Assembly (NCBI GenBank): GCA_026770575.1
Contig: MU657256.1
Span: 28,002 to 92,001, forward strand
Length of the DNA stretch: 64,000 nucleotides
Direction of reading: 5' to 3'
Source of the DNA: Pelagophyceae sp. CCMP2097
Lineage: Eukaryota; Sar; Pelagophyceae
The position numbers and the translations under genes were made by a program. Under the pieces are notes generated by a model. That model had not been told where the DNA came from and did not search any database. It saw only the letters and a program-made list of their open reading frames with translations. Positions 54,965 through 64,000 of the stretch are shown piece by piece. Positions within the stretch are counted from its first letter, which is position 1. Each line of letters starts with the position of its first letter.

Positions 54965-56477
54965 GCAGGTCGACCGAGTCGTGCCTTACTGGGAAAAGTG
55001 GACTACAAAATGGCCCGACGTGGCTTCCCTCGCGGCGGCGTCCGAGGACGACGTCCGAGCAGTCTGGACCGGCCTCGGCTACTACCGGCGCTGCGCGTTT
55101 CTCCTCGAGGGCGCCAGGGAGGTCCACGCCTCTGGGTCGTTCCCGCAGACGCGCGACGAATGGCTCAAGATCAAAGGCGTCGGGGCCTACACGTCCGCGG
55201 CCATCTCCTCAATCGTCTTTGGAGACAAGACGCCAGTCGTCGACGGCAACGTCATACGAATCCTCGCCCGGCTAAGAGCGTGCCCCGAGCTCCCCACAGG
55301 TCAGCCACCCACGGAAACCTTGGCCCGCAAGACGACCGCCTCGTAGGGCGCATCGGCTCGAAGCTGTGGTGGCTCCTGGCCGCGGAGATCGTCGGTGCGT
55401 CAGCGTGGCTCAGTCCTCGTAGACGCTCAACGGATCGCATGTCGTGTAGGCGTCGACTGCGCGCGGCCCGGCGACGCGAACCAGGCCATGATGGAGTTTG
55501 GGGCGACGCTCTGCACAAAGGCAAACCCGAAATGCAACGCCTGCCCGCTGCAAAAGCAATGTGAGGCCGGCGTGCGTGTCGCCCTTTTCGCCGCGGCACC
55601 ACTGGCTTCAGGCCGCGGCTACGCCGAGGCGGCGGCGGCGGGCGCGGACGGCGCGGCGAAGCGCGTCTCGGCGCGGTATCCAGCCGTCGCCGAGAAGAAG
55701 GCGTCGGTCCGCGTCGACGCCGTCGTCTGCGTGCTGCAAACGGCCGCGTCAGTCGAACAACCCGGACCGTCGCAGGGACAGCCGAGGCCCGCTGCAGGCC
55801 TCTGGGAAGGTGGATCACAAGGACCCCGACGAGGACCCTGGATCGCGGATCACCGCTCCCTCGCGAGTCGCAACTAGGTCTACGGCCGAGGCGCCCGGCG
55901 ACTTTGTGCTCGTGCGGCCTTCTGCGGCGGACTCTGTCTTTCGGATGGGGCAAGAGCTCTGGGAATTGCCGGGCACGCGCGTTTCGCAGCCAAAGGACCA
56001 AGGCGACGACGACGCCGACGACGCCGACGACGCCGTCCACACGGACGGCGGCACCGCATTGGTCCTGCGCCGCGTCGTGCGCGACGGCGCGACCATCGTC
56101 TCGCAGCGGCGCGTCACCGCGCGGCCCGGCGTCTCTCGGCAACACAGACCGACCCGTGCCACCAAGCCGATTTCGGACTGCACCTCTAGGTGCGGCCGCT
56201 GTCGCACACGATCACGTGTTCAAAGTACTTTGTGCACGTGGACCACGTTGTAGTGGCGCGGTGCGACTTGGTTTCAGAAGGTTTCGAGGTCTGCGTCATC
56301 GACCGCGTGGAGCTCGAGAACCGCGGCGCGTCGTCCTTCGTCGCGAAAGCGCTCGACGCAGTCTTCAAGCGCGCGGCAGACTCGGCCACGGCAGGCGCGG
56401 GCGCGCCAAAGCCCAAGAAGCCGCGAAAAGCCACCGCCAAGGCAGAGCCCGCCAAGGCGGAGCCCGGCGCGGACTGA
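54567..56477 (+). CDS. MUTYH: Adenine DNA glycosylase MutY/MUTYH
   Basis: Exons 54567-54742, 54866-55299, 55347-55391, 55450-55747, 55878-56130 and 56190-56477, 497 residues. MutY removes adenine mispaired with 8-oxoguanine in base-excision repair. Seen in order: REMP|WRREL, the catalytic-Glu helix VSEIMLQQTQVDRVVPYWEKW, WTGLGYYRRC, the helix-hairpin-helix with catalytic Asp IKGVGAYTSAAI..VVDGNVIRIL, GDANQAMMEFGA, and the [4Fe-4S] cysteines in C-x6-C-x2-C-x5-C spacing (CTKANPKCNACPLQKQC). The Nudix-like 8-oxoG-recognition domain follows (ELWELPGTR, then VRPLSHTITCSKYFVHV). Intron 1 has a GC donor (GCGCGG at 54743); it restores the P-W-R junction of the family. The Lys/Ala-rich N- and C-terminal tails may hold nuclear signals. 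Confidence 0.94.
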
Positions 56478-57214
56478 AAAGAGCCGCGGCTTTTTCTATG
56501 ATGCACGCGGCCCCCGAAAACGCCGAGGCAGCACGCCGGGGCCGCCGAGGCAAAGCGTGCCCCGCAACTCTGTAAGAAAACGGGTTGCCTTTGGCCATTA
56601 TCTTACCCTCATCACATTCACCCTGTGAGAAAACGTCGAAATCGGTAATTAATCGGTCTGGAGCGCTTTTTGAAACCGCATTGCGAATTGCCTCCGCGAC
56701 GGTGTACCGCGGCGCTGGCGACGCTGCTCGATCTCCCACCTCTCGAGCCCGGTGCCAAGTGGCTTCGAGTTTGGACCTCAACTCGCCGCGTCGCATCGAG
56801 CGCAAGATTCGAGGGCACGGTGATTGCAAGTCCCTTTTCGAGCCCTTTTCGTGCCCTTTTCGAACCTTTTGCGCGGATGGGCGCTTCCCGTTGGAGAGGT
56901 TCGTGCCGTGGCCACGTGTACGATCGCGTCGCGCACTACCATCGCGCTCTCACGCCCTGGAAACCCCGCAACTTCAAGTTCTTCTTTATATTACAAGAGC
57001 GCGCCGGAGGCACACGGAGGACCCGAAGGATACAGCCAAATCCCATTGCAATGCCCACGTAAATAATTGAAATTATTTAACTAATCGCTGAACTTTCAAA
57101 TCCTCCTTATCTTTATTTTTATTATTTTATTTCTTATTGAGCTATTTATTTTTTCTTTTTTTGCGGCCGACCAGATTCGAACCTGTGACCAAAAACTTCT
57201 TCTATGATGATTCC
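56478..57214. other. AT-rich intergenic sequence
   Basis: After MutY the sequence becomes AT-rich, with poly-T-like tracts near 57100-57160. A copy of AGGACCCGAAGG, the hairpin arm at 57398, lies at 57020-57031. No gene is supported except the possible tRNA end described separately. Confidence 0.4.
57164..57214 (-). tRNA. Possible tRNA 3' end truncated by the gap
   Basis: On the minus strand the sequence before the gap ends CAGGTTCGAATCTGGTCGGCCGCA, with a T-loop-like GGTTCGAATC at the normal distance from a putative acceptor strand. The T stem has a mismatch, the 5' half lies in the N run, and no anticodon arm can be drawn. It may be a genuine tRNA, a pseudogene or a tRNA-derived repeat. 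Confidence 0.3.
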
Positions 57215-57381
57215 NNNNNNNNNNNNNNNNNNNNNNNNNNNNNNNNNNNNNNNNNNNNNNNNNNNNNNNNNNNNNNNNNNNNNNNNNNNNNNNNNNNNNN
57301 NNNNNNNNNNNNNNNNNNNNNNNNNNNNNNNNNNNNNNNNNNNNNNNNNNNNNNNNNNNNNNNNNNNNNNNNNNNNNNNNN
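57215..57381. other. Assembly gap of 167 N
   Basis: Unknown bases. Flanks are AT-rich, with a perfect-looking long hairpin immediately downstream, a common cause of assembly breaks. Confidence 1.
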
Positions 57382-57397
57382 GTAATCCTTCAATCAA

Positions 57398-57460
57398 AGG
57401 ACCCGAAGGGCCCTTGCCGTAAACTGACGTTGAATAAACGGCAAGGACCCTTCGGGTCCT
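57398..57460. repeat. 23-bp-arm hairpin
   Basis: The arm at 57398-57420 (starting AGGACCCGAAGG, ending CTTGCCGT) pairs with 57438-57460 (ACGGCAAGG..GGGTCCT), 22 of 23 positions, around a 17-base AT-rich loop. It would form a very stable stem-loop. It could be a transcription terminator, a foldback element or a small-RNA precursor. Confidence 0.75.
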
Positions 57461-58184
57461 GAATTATTTTCAGTTTATTTTGTCAATTATTTTAACGACT
57501 GTAACTTGAGTTGGCGTCGGAAAAAAGTTCGGAATATTCTTCGAGATGCTTTTTGACTTTCTTGCAATATTGTAACGGGCCGCGTTGTGTCATCTTCTGC
57601 TAATGAAACTTCCCAAAGCTTCAAACATTTGCTTGAGGCGCTAGTGGCGGTTGCAACCTCAATGAAGAATGTTCTTTGCCCCTCCCCGCGCCTCCGGGAC
57701 GTCTCTATAGTTCGGGGAGTGGCGTCGCCGGCCTGCGGCGCGGCGGCGCGCGTCGACGAAAGGTCCGAGGACCAGGGGGCCGGCTATTCATCTTTCGGAG
57801 ACGCTCCCCGCAGAGTGTGGGGCATCAGCGGCGGGCGGCGCGCCGGCGCACGGGCCGGGGCGCTGCTCTAAGGTCCCGCCCAACCACACATGGCCGCGAT
57901 TTGTGCTCAATAATTGCGCTTTTCTGTCGATTCGGCTCTAATAATCCCCACCGCTTTCCGACTCGAGGTGCAGCGACGTGAAATTTCAATTGACGTGCAC
58001 GTGTGACGAACTGCTTTTCTCGCGACGTTAAAGAAACCCCGCGCGCGCGCACGCCCCGCGCGCGGCGCAGCCCGGGAGCACCGGGCGGAGCAGGCGCGCA
58101 GTCAGCGCGGGCGGCCCACGCGGGCTATATACCTGGCGCCCTCGTGCCTGCAACGAGGCGGTGTAAGGGGATCCCGCTCTCTAT
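57461..58184. other. Intergenic, channel-gene promoter side
   Basis: About 0.7 kb, AT-rich first and then very GC-rich. It contains TATATA at 58126-58131, 54 bp before the channel ATG. A small GC-rich frame at 57587-57871 shows no recognisable family. Confidence 0.4.
58126..58131 (+). promoter_or_regulatory. TATA box of the channel gene
   Basis: TATATA within CGGGCTATATACCTGG, in a very GC-rich region 54 bp before the ATG at 58185. Confidence 0.45.
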
Positions 58185-61100
58185 ATGGCGGTCCCCCCGG
58201 ATGGGTCTTCGCGCGGCGACGACGACGGCGAGTACAAGGAGGACATTGAGTTGACGCGCCGGCTCTCGTCTTCGAACACGGCGGCGCTTCCCGAAAGAGA
58301 CTCGCCGCAGGACTCGCCTGCAGACGCTCTAAGGCGGACGACCCGAACGGCCAACCCCATCCGCGTCGCCGTCGCGGCGGCGCATTGGAAGGGTCGCGAC
58401 GACGACTCGCCGGACACGCCCGCGTCGCCGGGGTCGAACTGGCCCAAGAAGTTGGCTGACGTGCGGCCCGCGGCCGGCCTCGCCGGTTCGGCCGACGCGC
58501 CGCCCGCGCTGAATCTGGCGGCGCCGGACGAGGGCGGCGGGCCTTCGTCTTTATTTGACGTGTTTTCTTTGTTGAGGCCGGCCGCCGTGCGGCCTAGGTC
58601 GGCCAGCGGCCGCGTGGCGCCGTCGGAATCCGCATCGGCCCACGGCGTCGACGCCGACGGCCGCCGCTTGAGTCACTCCGGCGACCAGTTCGACTCGGGG
58701 TGGATGGACGCGAGCGTGTACTCTGCTGCGAGGAACACGACTAATGGAGACGAGCCGAGGAGCATGTCCCTCGGCGCGGCAATGCACGTCGCGCGCGTCG
58801 CCCACAAGGTCAAGCTGAACAGGCCCTCGTCCATGCGATCCAGGACCGTGGTAAGGCCCCGGCGCCAAAGGACCTTTCCGATGAGTGCACCCGAGGCTGG
58901 GTGGGGGTTTTGAGACCCGGGGGCCCTTCTCCGCCAGAGGGCGGACCACCGGCTGGGCCGGAGTCTAGAGCAGAGGCATCGAGGCTCGAGTGTCCATCGC
59001 CGCCTCTGTGATTTGCCCCTTTAGGAAAAGGTTCTGAAGTCCGCTCTGGTCAAGGAGGACGAGCTCAAACGCCGCCGCGGCGCGCCGCGCAAGTCTGGCG
59101 CGGCACGCAGAGTGCGGTTCGAGATGAAGCTGGTCGAAAATCGGGACGGCCGCGGTAAGACGCCGTGGTACCAACGTTCTCTCGACCCGCACGCGACGTG
59201 GGTGCGCTACTGGACGTACCTGCGCGTCGGGTTTTACATTTATGAGACGTTTGTCTTTCCTGTTCGATTTGCTTTCGGCCGGCCGCATAACTTGGTGACG
59301 TACTTCTTCTACGTGCTCCCGGACCTTTTTTTCCTGGCGGACATGGGCGTCCTCCCTTTTCTGGGCTTCAAGACGTCCGCCGTGCAGGGCGCCTACGTGG
59401 AAAGGGACGTGGACGCGATTCGCGCAAGGTATTTGAGGTGGTCTTGTCTCGACGTGAGGCCCTCGTTCTGGACCGATTTGTTCGCCCTGGCGCCGATCCA
59501 CGTCGCCTTTGGCTTCAACTCGGGCGAGGTGCTCTTCCAGTTCTCGGCGACTCCACGAGCGGCGCGGATCTACAAGCTTCAGCTCTGGTTCTCGGACATG
59601 GAACACGACGTCCATACCGACTACCGCAAGATCGCCATCTTGAAGTTTGGCATCTATTTAGTGGGCATGGCCCACTGGATCGGCCTGCTCTGGTGGGCTC
59701 TCGCCCGAGCCTCGGACTACGACCACCGCTCCTGGGTGGCGCAGTACGAAAGGTATTTAGGCGTCGCCATCGAGACGAGATCCATTTGGCACCGGTACCA
59801 ATTCGCGCTCCTCTGGGGTCTCCGAAGCATGACCGCCTTTGGCTACGGCGACGTCGTCCCGGACGTCTGGTTCGAGTGCTTGTTTGCCATCTTTGTCTCC
59901 GCTTTGCAAGTGGTGTTCAACGCCTACATCCTCGGCACGCTCTTCCATTACGTGGTCACGAAAGATGAAAAGGCGGAAGCGTTCCGCGGGAAGATGAAGT
60001 CGGTGGAGATGTACGTCGAAGTCCGACGCATCCCGACCGAGATTTCGGCGAGGATGAAACAGCACTACGCCTTCGTCCTGTCCAAGGAGACTTCCAACCG
60101 TTCGGATATGGCCATCATCGAGGCCATGCCGCCCGCGTTGCGCGTCCGCGTCGCGCGCTGGTCGCACCGCAGCATCTTGAACGACTCGCAGGCTTTGTTC
60201 TCGGGGGCCTCGGACGCGTTTATCAACCTCGTCCTGATCAAGCTCCGGTCTCGCTTCATGCTCCCCGGCGAGCTTTTATTCAAGCTCGGCGACATGGCGC
60301 GCGAGCTCTGCTTTTTGTACAAGGGCTCTTTGGAAGAGTTTGAGGACGCGGAGATGCGACGGCACGCGAGGACGATCACGGCGGGCTGCGTGGGTGAATT
60401 AGCTTTCTTTATGGGTATCCCCCAAGTCTGCGGCATCACCGCGTCCGGCGGCTCCGACGTCATCCTGCAGTCCATCACAAAGGAGGACTACGACGAGGTG
60501 ACGCGCTTGTATGCGGACGGCCACGCCGTCGTGGTGAACAACATCGTGGCGCAGTACGGTCTGGACAGCAACGGCGGCGACATCGCCGTCTCCGGCGTCC
60601 AGGCCCAGACCAGCGCGGACGCGCCGGACAAGGTCTACACCGGGGAGAAGAAGAGTTCAAAATCCTCCGACGACTTTTACGAGGCGCGCCGAAACGCTCT
60701 CCGAGTCACTTTACGCCGGCGCAAGGACGATTCGTTGAGTGTGATGATCGAGGCCGCTTTTGAAGGCGACATCCACACCGTGCGAAGGATCGTGCACCAG
60801 GGTTTGGACGTGAACACGGGGGACTATGATAATCGCACCATGCTCCATTTAGCTTCCGCAGAAGGCAACCTCAAAGTAGTCAAGTCTCTCCTAGACGAGG
60901 GCGCAGACGTCCACGTCGTCGACCGCTGGGGCCAGACGCCCCTTCTGGACGCCGTGCGCGGCGAGCACCACAACGTGGCGCAACTCTTGGCTTCTTACGG
61001 GAGCACGTGGTCGCACCCGTCCCCGGCTTCCGTCCTCTGCACTCTCGTCTCCGACGACGACCTGGACGGCCTCAAGCGCGCCATCGAGTACGGCGCGCCT

Positions 61101-64000
61101 GTGAACGCGGCGGACTACGACGGACGCACGTGCGTTGCTGTGAAACGAAGGACCGCCGCGGGGAGTCGGAAAACGGCAGTCGAAAGAGGCCCTCGCGGTA
61201 TTTGCCCGTGCCAGGGCGCCCCCGCTCACCCTCGATTAGGTGCATGCACGTGGCGGCGGCGCAGGGCAACTCTGGCATCATCACGTTCTTGCTGCACTCC
61301 CAAGTCAAGGTGAACTCGCGCGACCGCTGGGGCAACACGCCGCTCGTCGACGCGGTGAAGAACTTGCACCATTTACCGGCGAAGATCCTGTACGAGGCCG
61401 GCGGCGAGATCCAGCAGGAGAACGCTTCGGCGTTGCTGTGCGACGCCGCCTTGAAGGGGGACCAAGCCTACCTGCAGCTGCTGCACGAGTGCGGCGCCGA
61501 CGTCCGCGCCTCGGACTACGACAAGCGCACGCCTTTGCATTTGGCCGCCGCGGAGGGCCAGCTGGTGTCCGTTGACTTTTTGCTCTTTGCCAAAGCGGAC
61601 GCTCTCTTCGCCGACCGCTGGGGGAACACCGCTTTGGACGACGCTATTCGAGGCAAGCACTACGAGTGCGCCAAGCTTTTGATCGGCATGGGCGGCCTGC
61701 CCGGCCGGCCCGTCTCGGCAGATGTGAGGGCCAAGATCGACGCGATCGATTTGCGGAAAGTGCGCGAGACGGTCCGATTGGAAGTCGAGAAGCAACAACG
61801 CTACGAGCGCAAGCAGCACCAGATCCGCGACGCGGTGAAGCACACGTCCCGCGAGCTGGCGCACATGGAGGTGAAGTTCTCTAGACTGGCCCAATCGCTG
61901 TCTGTCATCACGTCGCACGCCATGCGCAAGGGCGGCCAAGAGGCCATGATGCTCAGCATGCGCAGCGCCGACGCCGAGCTGTTCGCCATGCCCGTCGAGC
62001 AGCCCGACGACGACGAGGGCTCGGAGGAGGGCTCTGCGGGGAGCGCGCACGACGAGAACAATCAAAAGAAGCAGCCGCTGACTTTTTGTATGCAGCGTTT
62101 CGTCGGAATCGGCCTCGACGCCCCTCTGGGCGCGCCGACGGACGAGGCCTTACTGCTCTCGCTGCAGTCGCTGCAGCAGGCGCCGCGCAACCCGTCGGTG
62201 GTCATGCGGGACGAGCTGGCGCGGGACCAACGGGAGACCATCGATGCTATGGCCGACTTCGACTCCAACGGCTCCTTCGCCGACGTGCCCCTGCTTTTGG
62301 ACGAGGAGAAGCTCGTCAACCCGGCGCTGATCCGCACCGACCCTTTGCTTGAGGCGTCGCACAACGCGGCGGTACGTCTTTCGGGGAACCCGCCTTTCTC
62401 GACGCCAGAGCCGGCCTCCGGGGCGCCTTCTTGATCCGCCTTTTAGGTGAACGCGGGCAAGCAGCTGGAGCGCTTCGACGCGACTTCGCATTCTTCGAAA
62501 TTTACCTCGTTCAACCAAATCATCCTCGTCTTCCCGGTCATCGAGCACGGCTTCATGGCCCTCCGGTCGCACTTCGACGAGGCCTGCTCCCACGCGCGCT
62601 TCACCGCCAGCGGCGGCGACGACGGCGACGACGAAGCGAGCGATGACGACGACAACAACCGGGCGAGGATGCTCCGGAACAACAATTCGTCGAGCCATCA
62701 GGGCATGCCGCGAAGGTCCTCGATCCAGTCCACGACGCCGCAGCCAAAGACGCACATGGAGATCACAAAGGTCGAGCTGCATCGCTTGATCGTGGCCTCG
62801 CTGGGCATGCCCGCGTCGCGGCAAGATTTAGACGAACTCTGCCTCGTAGAGGTCGGCTTGAGCGGCGGCTATGAGGCCGAGTCGATTGATTTCGTGCATT
62901 TGATCTCGTCGGCGACGTTTATGCGCCTGATCAACGCGACGACTGCCGAAGCTCGCAAGTCTTGCAGCGACGGGTGCCACGCCACGGTCCTCGCTCTAGA
63001 GCAGTCTTACAGGATGGTCAACTCGGCGTTTGAGATGCTGGACCGCTCGGGCAAGGGCCAGATCACGATCCAGGAGCTGAAGCAGTCGATTGGAGGCGAG
63101 CTGCGGTCGGGCGACGAACTTTTGAATCTCTTCTCGAGGAAGTACATCATTTACCGCAAAGACTTTATCATCTCCTTGTTAAGGTGGCTGGGCATCATCG
63201 ACGAGGACGAGCTCGCTCTGATCGACGACGCGGAGGAGATGAACAAGCAGCTGGACGCGGCGAACGACGGCACGGCCAAGGCCAACTTTATGATCTCTCA
63301 AGAAGACATCGACGCAGAGGCCCATCGCGACGCTTTGCGCCACTCGTTCCGATTCGGCGCCGCCGGCGCCGCCGTGGACGCGGTGGCGTCGGCGGTGGCG
63401 GCGGCGAAACTTTCAAAGCCCTCGGCGTTCATCGTGGACTTGAAGCGGTCGTTCTTATTCATCGCGAGGCACTACGCAGAGCCCAACTTTGCTTTAGATA
63501 CGTGGTTCGTCGAGCTTTTGGCGTCGTCGAGCGGGGCCTTTGTGGCCAACGGTTCGGACTTTGTTTTCCGGGATATTGATAAAGACGGCGACGGCGAGAT
63601 TCCGTACGATGAGTGGAAACTCTTCGTCGAAGCCGCCGGTCTGCGATTACCGCACTCCAAGTCGACTGCGTTATATTCTCTCTTCCTGTCGGGCCACCCG
63701 CCGAAATCGTACGCCGCTTTATTAGAAAGGCACATTGACTTGAAGTCTTTAGAGAACCGTTACATCGCCTGCGAGGCCGAAATCGCCGAAAGGAAGCTCT
63801 TCGACGACCGCGAGCAGGACAGGTTGGAGCAGAAGCGTTCAAAGGGGTCGGCGGCGGTGGTCCGCAACAAGCCGTACGTGATCAAGCAAGGTTCGAAGAT
63901 CGACGTCGGCTTCGAACGGCTCTCTCTCTTCTTGGCTGCGTACTACACTCTCGCAGTACCCTACATGCTCGCCTTTTCCCGATTCTCGCGCGAGGAGTAC
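58185..64000 (+). CDS. Ion channel with cNMP-binding, ankyrin and EF-hand regions (partial, runs off window)
   Basis: Exons 58185-58850, 59025-61129, 61240-62371 and 62447 to the window end; at least 1819 residues. After a disordered N-terminus comes a voltage-gated/CNG-type membrane domain (WVRYWTYLRVGFYIYETFVF, LKFGIYLVGMAHWIGLLWWA) with pore motif SMTAFGYGDVVP, so it is K+-channel-like with Phe before GYGD. A C-linker and cyclic-nucleotide-binding-like fold follow (PGELLFKLGDMARELCFLYK, VGELAFFMGIPQ). Two blocks of ankyrin repeats come next (DYDNRTMLHLASAEGNLKVV, DYDKRTPLHLAAAEGQLVSV), then a coiled coil and two EF-hands (LDRSGKGQITIQEL, DIDKDGDGEIPYDEW). The final residues, ERLSLFLAAYYTLAVPYMLA, look like the first span of a second membrane domain. 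Plant AKT/SKOR channels share the CNBD-ankyrin order; the EF-hand and second domain are unusual. Confidence 0.85.

Noticed and set aside
57137..57422. Frames through the N run
   Set aside because: Artefacts of unknown bases.
1..64000. CRISPR arrays, rRNA genes, prokaryotic operons
   Set aside because: No regularly spaced direct repeats of CRISPR size, no rRNA-like sequence, and pervasive spliceosomal introns.

Overview
The window is eukaryotic nuclear DNA, strongly GC-rich, with genes packed head-to-tail on both strands and split by many very short introns (about 40-180 bp). The intron style (donors mostly GTGCG, acceptors mostly CTAG/TAG, some donors GCG), a broken MYND-RING-Sel1 gene, a signal-led class II DAHP synthase and an abundance of ankyrin, WD40 and helical-repeat proteins together suggest a stramenopile microalga, most likely a pelagophyte of the Aureococcus/Pelagomonas type. 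That placement is inference from gene style and recalled family resemblance; no search was run. No rRNA, CRISPR array or prokaryotic operon structure was seen. There is one assembly gap (57215-57381).

Layout. 0.9-6.6 kb (+): a GAF-domain scaffold protein behind a TATA box. 6.8-7.8 kb (+): ELO-family fatty-acid elongase. 8.0-9.4 kb (-): Golgi-type sulfotransferase. 9.7-16.0 kb (+): a large protein joining Ala-rich octapeptide repeats, a JmjC/cupin-like domain and a CutC-like domain. 16.3-17.4 kb (+): triose-phosphate/nucleotide-sugar-type transporter. 17.4-21.2 kb (-): 27-repeat helical-repeat protein, probably organellar. 21.7-22.2 kb (-): small WD40 fragment. 22.4-24.0 kb (+): eIF2B beta subunit. 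24.05-24.65 kb (-): small secreted/targeted protein. 25.6-26.6 kb (+): disrupted MYND-RING-Sel1 gene. 26.8-30.0 kb (-): ABCG transporter, divergent from 30.4-32.0 kb (+) DAHP synthase. 32.5-33.45 kb: element with terminal inverted repeats. 33.6-36.3 kb (+): two-module AAA+ ATPase. 36.9-37.6 kb (-): LC8 dynein light chain. 38.0-45.8 kb (-): giant IQ/Tudor-like protein with an acidic tail. 46.3-47.8 kb (-): ankyrin/coiled-coil protein. 48.2-51.8 kb (-): splicing factor PRP6. 52.2-54.3 kb (-): WD40-C2-SH3 protein. 54.6-56.5 kb (+): MutY DNA glycosylase. 56.5-58.2 kb: gene-poor AT-rich stretch with hairpin, gap and a possible tRNA end. 58.2 kb to window end (+): ion channel with cyclic-nucleotide-binding, ankyrin and EF-hand regions that starts a second membrane region as the window ends.

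Gene models were rebuilt by hand, joining reading frames at splice sites whose phases agree; exon coordinates are in each entry. Housekeeping functions (translation initiation, splicing, base-excision repair, shikimate entry) sit beside lineage-specific multidomain proteins. The genes do not form an obvious shared pathway. The most unusual content is the set of multidomain fusions, the recurrent GC-AG introns, and two small inverted-repeat element families.
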